From NCBI GenBank assembly GCA_017590115.1, contig JAGGNK010013558.1, forward strand, positions 9,475,752 to 9,539,751: 64,000 nt of DNA. Direction: 5' to 3'. The position numbers and the translations under genes are program-made. This stretch comes from Montifringilla adamsi (lineage: Eukaryota > Chordata > Aves > Passeriformes > Passeridae). Numbering within the stretch: the first letter of the stretch is position 1; each line of letters starts with the position of its first letter. The notes beneath the pieces are model-generated. The model was given only the letters and a program-made list of their open reading frames with translations, made no database searches and had not been told where the DNA came from. Below, one piece after another: positions 34,623 to 46,288 of the stretch.

Positions 34623-34715
34623 CAATCTGTTTCGTCCAGCTTCCTGGATTTTAAACTCCACCCCTGTAAGCCTTTGTGATGGCCCAGGTTGACTGACTTT
34701 GAGAGGGGTGCTCAT
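34623..34715 (-). CDS. Candidate novel gene, exon 1 (start codon)
   Basis: On the - strand, GCCATGA opens a 31-codon frame (MSTPLKVSQPGPSQRLTGVE, then FKIQEAGRNRL) that runs straight into a consensus donor, GTAAGG at 34622. An in-frame TAA lies two codons upstream of the ATG, so the start is defined if this is a first coding exon. Joined to exons 2 and 3 it gives a 164-residue protein with a polar N-terminus, two hydrophobic segments about 25 residues apart, and a Ser-rich tail. No family recognised. Confidence 0.27.
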
Positions 34716-36644
34716 GGCTTAGGCAGATATGAAATTGCAGGTGAAGAGTAGTAATGGCCACGACCACCTAGGTCCCAACAGGATCACCAGCTACTGCTAT
34801 TGCTTGGCCCTGTTTCATCAGGATTGTTGTGTAAAGGATCAGCATAGAGGGTTAGCAAAGGAAAAATAACCAAGAAATTCAGGTCCTTTCTGCATGACCT
34901 CAGCAACATTCTCTGCCCTGCATTTTTAGTCTCTCACTGGTAAACAAGGGCCAACCTGAAGGACAAAGTCCTGTGTGACAACCCAGTGAGCAATCTGTCA
35001 TTTTGAAGGTGTCCCACAGATTGTATGTTACACATGGTAACACACCCATTTTAACATGCTAAGTTTAATTTTGTTTCAAATGTCCATGTTTTTTACTGTC
35101 TAGCATAACAATATGATCACGGGTCACCCCTTTACCACATGGATATAATTCCATCATTCTATACTACAGTAGTAACTTACTGTGTATAGTATGACAATTA
35201 TGACTGTGTTTCCCAGAAAAATTCCCAAAGAACAAAAACCTGTTAATTATTGAAATTATTTTCTCCATGTGTGTCAATTCACTTAATCCTGTGTACAACT
35301 CAGCAAGCTTTAATCCTTCTGCATATTTCCAATTCAGTTATATCACCCTTTTAGCTACTGCATTTGCTCTTAATAGAAATTTTCCCTTGTGGCTCATTTA
35401 TATTCAAGAGACTATGCAGGTCACCCAGTGCAAATATTTTTGGATCATTGGCGATGTCATTGTCCAGAATCATATTCACTCTATTTCCTTCATTCCCCAG
35501 AATGAATTTACTAGGTATGGGATGGTGGAAAAAAAGCTCTTGTTCTCATTTCATATTTAACTGAAGAAGCAAAAGAGAAAATAAATGAAGTCTGATTTGC
35601 ATGAAATCATGCATTCTGTACCTTAGTGTTGAATAAGAACACAGACATTCTTTGAGTTCTTTCATGTCTGTTTTCTATATTTTATTCATCTCCTTGTCAC
35701 CTTCTGTAGAATTAAGAGAATGATACATTAAGTTATCAATAACTTAACATCTTCCACTTCATCTGGCTACTAACCCCACCCTAACAACACTGCCTTCCTT
35801 CGAGCTGGAGATGCAGCATTTGTCTCTCAGTACGCACAATCCTTAACCAAATGCAATTTAACCTGTTGAAAAATCCACAGAAAGAGGAAAACAGGGAAGC
35901 TCATCCTCCCTGTTGGCTTCCCAGAGGAGAGCAGTAATGCATTTATATTCTGCAGCTCCTGCTTCAGAGGACATTGTATTCCCTTGCTCTCTGGAGCACT
36001 TTGATCCCCCAGGCTGAGCAGTGCCTTCTCAGCCACCTCCAAACTCTGCCGCAGAGATAGCCCCAGACAAGCCTGTCTCCTGGAGCTGCCAAGTGACAGA
36101 TCAAAGCCAGAAAATTGCCCTTGTTTCCAATGCTGCTTCTGCAGTTAACACTTTGCACTCTCCCCGCCAGGCACTCGAGAGGCCTCTCTGGCTCCTCCAA
36201 GTAAAACCTGGAGCCTGAAATCCTGTGGGTGAGAGAGACAGCCCCAAACATACCCCTAAAGGCCCAACAATCAGATGATGTGCCAAGTTACATGAAATTA
36301 GCTCCCTTGTTTCTCTTAAAAGAGACAAAGGAAATGAAAGCCGAGCTGGAAGTGAGGCTGCATGTACCCCCTATTCCTTATCCGGCCCCTTCTAGACATT
36401 ATTTACAGCAGCACTGGAAGTGCTGGAGTCTGCCTTTTAGAGCTCACTGAAGAAGGCAGTGGGAACCTTTCCAACGACTCTGTGGCCTTGCTGAAAATTG
36501 CTGAGGTTTGGTCTGTGCTTCTTTAAGGCTGCAGTGAGAGTATGAGCTGTGGGACAAAAGCTAAACTGAAACTGCTGTTGAAGGAAGGGGTAGGGGGAAG
36601 AGACACAACACCAAACTATTCTCAAAGTTGAGAAAATAATAATT

Positions 36645-36708
36645 AAAAAAAAACAACAACAAAAAAACCAAACCAAACCAAAACAAAACAAAACAAAAAC
36701 CCAAACAC
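36645..36708. repeat. A-rich (CAAAA)n-type tract
   Basis: AACAAC, AACCAAACC and AAAACAAAAC units with no G. A low-complexity tract that may be the remains of a poly(A) tail. Confidence 0.9.
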
Positions 36709-39700
36709 CTTCCAAGCATTTTTTTTTTAACTTTAAAGAGCAGCTGCAGCTGGAGTGGTGCCCAAACTGTGCAGACTCACTCAGCAGACACAGTCTGAAC
36801 ATCACAATAACTTTGGGTATTGATGGTTTTAAGACCTGAGGAGCTGGAAGACAGTCAGTGTTGCCTTTTCCAGCCCCTTAACCCTCAAGCTGCTGCAGAG
36901 GCCAAGGAATACCTACTGCCACAAGAGGCACAGGTTTAATCCTTGCACAGCCAGCTCGGCCCTTCATCTTGTGCAGACAGATAACTTGAAAATCCTACAA
37001 TTCATTGAGCATAGGCTGTCGTGACACAGCATTAAAAATGGACTGGAATGGCATTACAGCATTTTTCTAAGTGTGTTCAATTTGCCATAGCACTCCCTAT
37101 CTCTCCATTCTTTTGTAACATGCTGGATGAGATGGCTGCCATTACTGCCATGTGGCAAATTTCTGTGACCTATCAGAATTAAAACAGCTGCATAAACATA
37201 AAATGACAGATAATCACAAATGCCTGCAATATTCAGATAAAAGCAACACACAGAATGACAGGACTTTTTAAAATAATATTATTTTTATTTTAAAATGCAG
37301 CTTCTTTTCCACTTACACTTCTACTCAGACGGACAGACTTTACTCAAAGGCAATCTGTTTATTGTGGGTACATATCTGTCCATGCTTTTATTAAAAGAAT
37401 ACTTTGCTGTGCTTGAGTATCATGTTTTCACATCTCCCATATTAAAAGAGGGGTTGTCTGGTACCACCCTTACCCTGGTGTGAGGGAGAATCCTCAAAAA
37501 TGTCCACACAAGAGGAGCAGCACTGTGAAACTACAGCTAGCACAACCTTCAGTAGCAGATGGATTTGAGGGGCATGTTAATTAAATCACTCCAAGCAAGG
37601 ATAGAATGATATGATGCTGTGCTGTCACCCGAAGCCTCTTACACCCTTTAGTGAACCAGGTATCACTAGCACAAGTGTTGCTTGTGTGGGCTTCAGTGAA
37701 GAGTTTGATATGTGTTTTCCTACTGCAGTCAGACAAACACAAACAGCATTTCCTGTATTACTTCCTCTGCTTGGAAGATGGTGTGGAAATGTCATCTGCT
37801 TTTTCTGGATATTTAAAGAGAGAAACAAGGAGGTGAATATCTATAGAGCTGGCAGAAGTGCAGTAAGTGGAAATAAAAGCAAGCCTAGAGAAAAGAAAGC
37901 AAGAGTAGACTGAATGCCCCAAACTTGCACAGACAGTGGGCAGTAAACTGAATCAGGTTCCGTGAGAGAAGGGGAGTTAAAACAGCTTTGTGTGGTAAAC
38001 ACATGCAATGCAAGTCCCCAAAAGAAGACAATCTTTTATGGGTGGCTTTATTTCCTGATTCCAAGGGAACCAGCAGAGCTCAGAGGATAGGACAGCAAGG
38101 AAGCAAAGAGATTAGTAGAAACTGAACAAAGCAAAAGGATAGGGGGTGAGGGGGTGGAAGAGAAGGATACAAATGAGGAAGGGAATATTATTTTGTAGAG
38201 CGATACAGTACTTTGTTGGGTCACAGCCAGTCTGAATGTACCTTAAACTCTTATTTCCCATTCTCTCCCAGCTGGATAGATAATTGTCTGACTCTGGAAA
38301 TATATTAATCATTTTTATGCCTATGATCTTCAATGCCAGCACAAAGAGTGCTGTTAGACAAAGCCATGTCTCACCATAGGCTACAAGTACAGAACAGGAC
38401 CCCCTTCCCCTCCTGTATCTGAGATCAGTGTCTAAGAAAAGCACAGGAAACATCAGGAATTCCCAAGGATCAATGGGGTAAGATCAGTGGTTTCAGGCAT
38501 ATATATTGTATTCCTTCCCCAAGACTTTCACACACAGCCTGATTTATTAGCCTTAGTCAGCATTCTGTCTTGTACACCTGCCAGAAAAGCACAGTAGGAT
38601 GAAACATCTGGTAAATTTGCTTAAATTCTGTTATGAAATATCTTCAATTCAAGATTCAGTGAAAAGTAAACAAGTCATTGTCTTTAAAAAGTGCTTTGCT
38701 TTGCTGTCAGAAAACCCTGGCAATCAGCAGTAGGCATTAGTCCTCTTTTCAGGGCTGTCAAGAGAGAATAGTTCCCATTGTGAACCACTCTGGACCAGGC
38801 AGAAGATCATGTGTATCACTGCTAGTTCAGTGACATTTGACTTGCTCACCAGTGTCTGCTGTGGCACTGCCATGCAGTGACATTTGCTTACACTTTAGGA
38901 GCACCTGGCAATGCACAGAGCACATGGAACACAGGAGGCTTGTCCTCCCTGCAAGACAGGGTGCTGAGGAGCCTCCCAGCTCAGCCAGCTCTGAACTGAC
39001 TCCAGATCTGGTGCAGTTTGACAATGTGCACGTTCAAGCCTCTCCAGAGCCAGCCTGGGGGTTTCTGGCAGTACAGCACAGTGCATTGGAGGTGTCACCA
39101 AGTGCAGGCTGTGGTGATAAACAGGTACAGCCTCTTGAGCTCCAGGCAAGAAAGGAGGTACTTAACAAATGCTTCTCTATTCCTCCATGCTGCCTCCATG
39201 TGTACACAAATCCATTGGTGTCACATTATTCCTCCATATAGGGCAGAGGCCAGAGGCCATTTTTTCAGTCTCTAAATTGGAACAGCACCTATAGAGAACC
39301 TGCTCTTCGTTTCTGCAGGTGAGCTCCAGCCCTCTTCAGTCACTTGGGCTGTTTGTGGAGAGAGGTGAATGTCCCCCACCAAAGGACCTTTCGGTGGTAG
39401 TTTAATTCCTAAAGAGAATCATTCCTCTCTTATGGTCATCAACTTTAATAAGTGGCTGTGCTGCAGGAAATAAATGTATTGGTGGATCAAACTACAGCAC
39501 TTGACTGTATTGATCCACGGGAGATATTTTTTAATTGGTGAGGAGCCCTTTCAGAGCCATCTGACTTTCCTACATACCTATGGCGCATGGTATATTTGAG
39601 ACAGATTTAGCTACAAAAGACCAAACCAAAAAGACAGTGAACACATTAGAGATCATTACAGAAAACAGAACTGCATTAAGAACTAGTCCATCTGCATAGG

Positions 39701-42351
39701 AGCAGATACATACATTCATGGCAGGTTGTGCACTGAATGATGGTATAGCAGAGAATATGCTTATCTGTGCAATCCACACAACACACTGTCTGCAGTCAAC
39801 ACATTCCTACGTGCGCTGGCATGAGCCATTTGAAACTGATTTTCCATTTATGCCAATTCTCATGTTACACCATGCCAGGGTACTGGAGCTTGGACACTGA
39901 ATGAGGCAAATCCCTGCCACCCTCTTTGGCTCAGGGTAACTTCAGGACAACACAAAGTACTTGGAGTAAAACAAGATAAGACATACAGTGAAAAAACAAA
40001 CCAATTAGAAATGCCGTCAGAGCTGGAATTTCTCTGGGAATGTGTGATACAACAGGAGAAGGTTTAAAAGTGCTGCAGACAGTAATGTGGCTGCCAAAAA
40101 GAAAGCAGCTGTCAGAGCAGGGAACTTTTTTTGGGTCAGGGCTAGTCATAAAGAAGATGACATTTTTCACAGTTCTCATTTAATCTGGGCAAAGAAGGCT
40201 GAGTGGGGAAAGGCGACAGAGACAGGAGCAGAGCTGCAACCGTGGAAGATTAAAACATTTCAGAGTTGTGTTTAGAAACAGTCTGCAAAAGAGGCTTCTG
40301 GCAACAGAGAGAAATTTTGGACCAATCCAATAATGGCACCAGTAAGGGGTGCTTCTGAGAAATCCTCTTGAACCTGCCAAGAAGAGGAAGTCAGTCAGTC
40401 CAGACCAGAACTGATGGGAAGAGGACAGTCCTATTGTTGCAGGCAGGAAAGAGAATGTAAACTACCATGAAGAACGAGACTGGAAGTGGAAAGGTGCAAG
40501 GAACTCATAGATGGAGCTGAGTGAAAAAACAACATATGAAGCTACAGACGCCTATCATTTGGAGAAGAGGCACAAGAATGTGAAGGAGCTCATTTGAATG
40601 GGATCACAGCATGGATATTGCAGGAGTGCCAGAAACAGTGACTTCAGCAATGAAAGAACCACCACAGATACAAAGCAAATGGGTAAAAAACCCTCCCATT
40701 TACCAAGCAGGACCCTTCACTAATCCCCACTGTGGGAGGATGTGAATTGTATGCTTGAAAAAATAACGAACTGAGAAAGAAAGAATATGTGATAAATAGT
40801 ACCATGGAGAAAAGTACAGACCCCAGGGTAAAACACATGCCAAGGTCCTGGTCTCAACAGAGTGAACCAAATGTGGACAGAGGGGAGCAGAGCAGCTGGG
40901 GATGCAGTGTGGGGCAGGCTAACTGCTGGGCTGGCAGAGCTCTGCCGGAAACCAGGGACAAAAGCAGGGAGGAGGAGGAGGGATGAGACAGATAACAAAG
41001 CTATTGCAGACTGTCTCTGTGGGGAAGAGCCAGGACTGAAGGAACCTTGGTCAGTCAGCACACTAAATAGATGGAAAAGTTTTACTTCTCCAGTGAAGTG
41101 TGTAACTAAAGTCACCACAATGATAACATAAGGTAGGATTAAAATACTGTCTATTTCACATTCTGGTGAATTGTGTTTTGAATGAAGTTTTTTCCCCCTA
41201 CAAAAAAAATTCTTTTTTTTCTATAACAAAATAATGCAGCATCTGCTGCATCTGTCATCCCACCGCACTCAAATAATGTGTCCTGATCATCATGTTTGGA
41301 GGAGGCTCCCTGCAAATCTGCAACATGGATAGAGAGCACTTTCAAAATGTTAAGATTATACAGAGGGTTATTGCCTTGTTCAAGACAGCATAATTGTGCT
41401 CTGCCAAGCAATGCTAACAGAGCAGATCAGGCCTGTCACCTACTTGCCCATTCTGATATGGCAAGGGACAGCTGCAATCACACTGCCCCAGGCACGCTGC
41501 AGGAGCCTCCTTCTCCCTGTACCTCTTCCTCACCTTTCTGCCCTGCTAAGGAGAAAAGGCCATGAAGTAAACTAGAAGAAACTACAAGCTGTAAGAAGCC
41601 TCCCTGCCAGGACTGCCAGAATTCACCCTGATCCAATGGATCAGCAGAAATCCAACTTATTCCAGGCTCAGAGACACTGGGAAAGAGCAGCAGGGATAAG
41701 GATATGGACACAGAATGGGTAGTGAATAACTGTGAGAGGCTTGTGAACAGTGATGTGGAACAGCTTTTTTCCTGTGAGTCCCATCAATGTGGGAGCCACC
41801 TCCACACTCCAGTTGTCAGACTGGGCTCTAGCAAGCACCTTTTTTTTGTTGCTTTCTCTAGCTGCTATCTCAACAGAACATTGTTTTCATTACTTTCCCT
41901 ATAATTACAGTTTATTGTAATCAATAAAGTTAATGATGAATGATCACGAAAATACAGCAGAGAAAAAGGAGGAAAGCTGGTTTGTGCTCTGAATGGGCTC
42001 TGATCATCATTGGCAATCTGTTTAGGAACCCAGTCAGTCCCAGCCACCAGAAAGCAACCCCTCAGCCATTCCTCTCCACCCTCCAGCTCCCTTTGCCACC
42101 CTCAGCTTGGGTCAGCCTCTGGTGTTGGGCTGCGTGGGTAGTGACAAGGAAAGTGGGAGGCAGGATAGAGAGTGAAAGGAATGGGCAAGCTCCATATTTC
42201 ATCTCCTCTGTTCCTTATAAAGCTACCATTGCCTTGCTCTTCATCATTTTCTCCCTCTTCTCCATGGCTTAGAAACAGCAAGATCTGAACAACACAGGAA
42301 AAAAAAATATAATGCTTTAGGGATATAATCCATAGAAATTAATATTTTTGA

Positions 42352-42397
42352 TTTGTTTGGTTTTTTGGGTTTTTTTGGGGTTTTTTGGGTTTTTTTG
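42352..42397 (+). repeat. (GGG-T6)n tract, possible G-quadruplex
   Basis: G tracts of 2, 3, 4 and 3 bases separated by six or seven T residues (42359-42389). The spacing could allow a two-tier quadruplex. Confidence 0.8.
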
Positions 42398-43969
42398 CCC
42401 CAGAGAAGCACAGGCTCCATATTTCCTTCTGTCTTTTCTTGCAGCCCCCAGGCCTTTTGTCCTCTGGCAAAAACTTCCCATTGAATTGTGTGGCATTTTC
42501 TGGGCACTACATCTTCAGTATATTTTCAGCAGTGTAATTTTTTTGATAGTCACTTGAATAATCAGCAGTCAGTGTTAGAACACAGCATTGTACATTGACA
42601 CCCTTAAGCCCCAGGAAGCACCAGAAGATGAAGAGGGAAGCCTGAAGTTCTTCCTGGCAAATTTTCTTTCCTTGAGAACTGGCTCTTTTCTTTCCTACAT
42701 ACAACTCCCCACATAGTTAAGTCCAGCCCTAGTTATCTGTATCCAGCTCTTGTTCCCATCCCTAATATGATACAACTGGACCATGGGGGCTGCTTAGGAC
42801 AGGAAGGGAATAACATGAGCTTCTAAAATTGCCCCAAAATGAGTTGTTTGCACAACAGCACTTTGTATTCCAAACTTGAACCTCTCTTTAGATGTGGCAG
42901 TACTTAAAAAGGCATGCAGAAATTTTTCTTTTGTAGGTGTAAGTTGATTTTTTAAATGTTACCACAGAGCTAGTAAAGAACCTGGCTGCTTTAAGTACTA
43001 CCCTTTCAATACCAGGATGCATTTTGTAAATAATTTAACATGACAGAAGAAATTAAGGAAGGAAACACAGAGCCAAGTCCGAAGGAAGGAAAGACTGTTC
43101 TTTTATCACAGCTGAAACCATTTACTTTTGTTACATGTACTTATATTATTTCTTAAGTACTCAGCTCTTTTAATGTTAATTCAAGCTTGCTGTTTCTTGC
43201 TGACAGTCAGCCATATGTGACCCCCTGTTCTTTCTAAACATTACACACCATTCAAGATGATTATGTGGTTGCAGACAATGGGTTTTTTCCTCTCCTGCAA
43301 GACTAAATTCTATCCGCCTGAACCATTGGCTTTCTGCCTCGTCTCCTCTCCTGCTCTGAATTTGCAGCATCAGAGTCTGAGATGCAAAAGATTTTTCAGT
43401 GAGGAGTTCACCTTACTGGAGGTTTCTTCTGCTTCCTTGTAGCTTCATCCTGTCCTCTTCCAAGAATGCAGCTGTTTAACCAAAAGTTAAATTGAAAACC
43501 AGGAGAGGGGATAATCCCACCTGAGACCATGTAATGGCTTTCAGAGGGTTTGAGGAAGTGCCATCATCCTCCTTTAATCTTCCCTATCTGCTAAGCAGGA
43601 GGACTTTCGAAGTCCTCAAAACCTGCTCAATTAGCTGCATTGTTGGAAAGTCTGCTTGTGGCCCACTGTGGCAGGGTTGAAGAGAATACAGTCACAAAAA
43701 GAAGCCATATTGGCATTTTTAACTCAGGAATTTCTGGTTTTGCAATCGAGCTCTGCAAACACATAGAGGCCTGGTCAGGAGAGATGCAAAAACTCCAGGC
43801 AAGACACTGCACACATACCAAGCAGAAGATGACCCAGAAATCAGAGGGATGGGGTTAAGGCTGAAACAGAGTGAAAGAAGGCTAAGTGGAAGCTCTGTCT
43901 TACCATAGTGAATAGGTGCACTCAAGCAGAGCATCTCAGGAAAGAGAGGGAGAAGGACAACAAGCAGGC

Positions 43970-43991
43970 TTTTTTTTGGGGGAAAAAAAAA
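43970..43991. repeat. T8-G5-A9 inverted repeat
   Basis: Eight T, five G and nine A in succession: a perfect 8-bp A/T stem with a GGGGG loop. Confidence 0.9.
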
Positions 43992-45326
43992 TCTACAAAC
44001 TGTGAGTTTGCCATGAAGGAATCTAGGGGAGTAACCCAGATACTTACATTGCTCCTGTTTCATAGGGAAGCCAACCTCTAGGAACATTTACCCCTAAAAG
44101 AAAGTGCTGGAGTTTAGCTTTAAACATGATCATGGTTTCACTGAGGACAAGCACCACCAAGGGTGGGGGCTTGCTGAAACTCTGCCAACCCTTCTGAAGT
44201 TGTTCCTTCTAGATACACGATGCACACTAAGCCTTCACTATTTCCCTTCTCACAGGTTTTTCTCCTGGCCTTGGAAAAGCCAAAAATGGACTGGAGCATT
44301 GTGTGATTCAGCAAATTTAGAAGAATAAAGGCCATCCAGTGAAGTAAAATACAGGAAAAATAGACATAGAAAGAAAAATGAATGCAGGTGTAACTAAAAG
44401 ATATGAAAGGTGTATGAGACAAGGGACATGATATTGATAAGTGAGCAAGTGCTGGAATAAAACTAAAAGAATAAAATCTGGCTAGGAAAGGCTGAAAGGA
44501 AGAGTAGAAAATATTTTCAAGGAATAAAGACAAATAAGAATTTTTCAAGTATATAAGAAGCAAAATGTCAGCGGGGCTCTAAGAGAGTGCTAGGGTTATT
44601 TAGAAAGAGATGAAAAAGATTGCAGAAAAATGAAATCTTTACCAAGTGTTCATAAGAAAGGATGTAGTACTGAAGTAGGAGAGAGAATTACTTTTTCCAT
44701 GAGAGGGGGAAAATGCTCAAAGAACTCCAGGTCACAAATAGAAGGAATAAATAAATTACAGCTCTGCATAGAACAGACAGTCCTCCTGCCAATCATAGAT
44801 GAGGTAAGAAGGTTTCCTAAGAGTGAATTTTAAATATCTTCTGTGAGAGCCAAGAACAGAAGAAAAATGGATTCCTATTATATTCATCCATTGCACTCAT
44901 TTGTCCAACATGAAACAGAAATCTATACAACCTTCCAATCTTAGGTACTTTGAGAGCACAGATCATCCTCAAGAAAATATAGTTATGCTATTTTAGTCCC
45001 TCTGATGCTGCAAGGGTCAGACAGGGAAAGACTGGTTTTGTGTGTGCACACAACAGCTCACATCTGGCTCTATTTCATACCCCAAAGCTGCTGGGGGAAC
45101 AACAACCCTCGAAATCCCTCCTCCATGTTCATAACTGAGGAAGTGATTTCTGGATGTTGCAAGGTGGACCGAGCTTACCTATGAGTCGAGTTAGTGGCTT
45201 GCACTGGAAGCATTCACCAGATGAATAATGAGCAGGGTTAACTGCATACAGAAAACCACAAAGTGAAAACAGAGTAGCATCTCTGAGATGGCAAAGGCTT
45301 CAGGAAAAAAGTTGCTGGGACTTCAT

Positions 45327-45352
45327 AATCCAACTCTACAATCCAACTCTAC
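45327..45352. repeat. 13-bp tandem duplication
   Basis: Two perfect adjacent copies of AATCCAACTCTAC. Confidence 0.95.
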
Positions 45353-45375
45353 CCACTGTTCTGATTCCTTTAAAG

Positions 45376-45389
45376 AAAAAAAAAAAAAA
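45376..45389 (+). repeat. A14 homopolymer
   Basis: Fourteen consecutive A residues in intergenic DNA. Confidence 0.9.
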
Positions 45390-46266
45390 GTTGTTTGCTT
45401 GGGGATTTAAAATATTTTTTTAAAAATTTATTTAAGGACATGATATTGATGAGCCACATAAGCACATGGCAAGAGAAGGACCTCCTCATGTGGCCTCTTC
45501 TCGAGAGTTACAAAGTGCCATGGTGGATGTTCTTTGAACAAACCTCATCTGGATGTGTGTCCCAAAGTACAAACACTGCCAAATGGCTGTCACCAGTGTG
45601 CACTCTTTGAGCTGTCTAGCCCTTAACTTGTATTCAATTTCATAGTTTATATTTAGCTTTTGAAAACTAAGTGTATAGGCATAGGGTTGCTGTATTATAG
45701 CACCTTAGGGAACACTAAAGAAGTAATAAATATTGTCAGATGCTGAACCTTTCTCCTTAAAGTGTTTTTGCTCAAAGTTGGCTTTTCACTCTGCCATATC
45801 TCTATGCTTTCTGTTAGAACACAAGGTGACCTTTTGATGCTTAATTATCTGAACAAAATACACAACAATAATGCCAAAAATGCCCCTTGTGCATTCTACT
45901 ACATCTGCAGATCTTTGAAATAATCTAACCTAATCTCTTCTTTTTCAGGCTAGGGTGAATGTAGTGTGAAATAACCAAATGAGTAGACAAGAAAAGGGAG
46001 GATGGACAAACACATGTTGACAAATACAGGCCAAGTGATAGAGTCTGTGTGTGCATGCACAGGAAGCTGCAGAGTTTGACTCTCTTCTGAAACAGACACT
46101 TAATAGAGCTTTGCCTTTATATTTAAATATTCATGCAAGCATCTCAAGGCATCTTTCAAACAGTCACATGCAGCACAGTGTGGCAATCAGAAACTACCAA
46201 GAATAATCATTTTACAGAAGAGTGAATTAATTTATATGGTCTGGATGATTTATCCTCCTTCATCAC

Positions 46267-46288
46267 AAAAAAAAAAAATAAATAAAAA
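46267..46288 (+). repeat. A12 followed by TAAA units
   Basis: Twelve A residues, then TAAATAAAAA. Resembles a degraded poly(A) tail. Confidence 0.85.

Noticed and set aside
36437..36805. 122-codon - strand open frame with a Phe/Cys-rich middle
   Set aside because: The hydrophobic centre is a translation of the A-rich CAAAA tract.
37270..37285. 16-bp AAAATAATATTATTTT palindrome
   Set aside because: Made only of A and T in an AT-rich run, so likely compositional.
44138..44563. 141-codon - strand open frame with hydrophobic runs
   Set aside because: T-rich on the coding strand, giving Phe/Ser/Leu runs. No supporting splice sites or start context.
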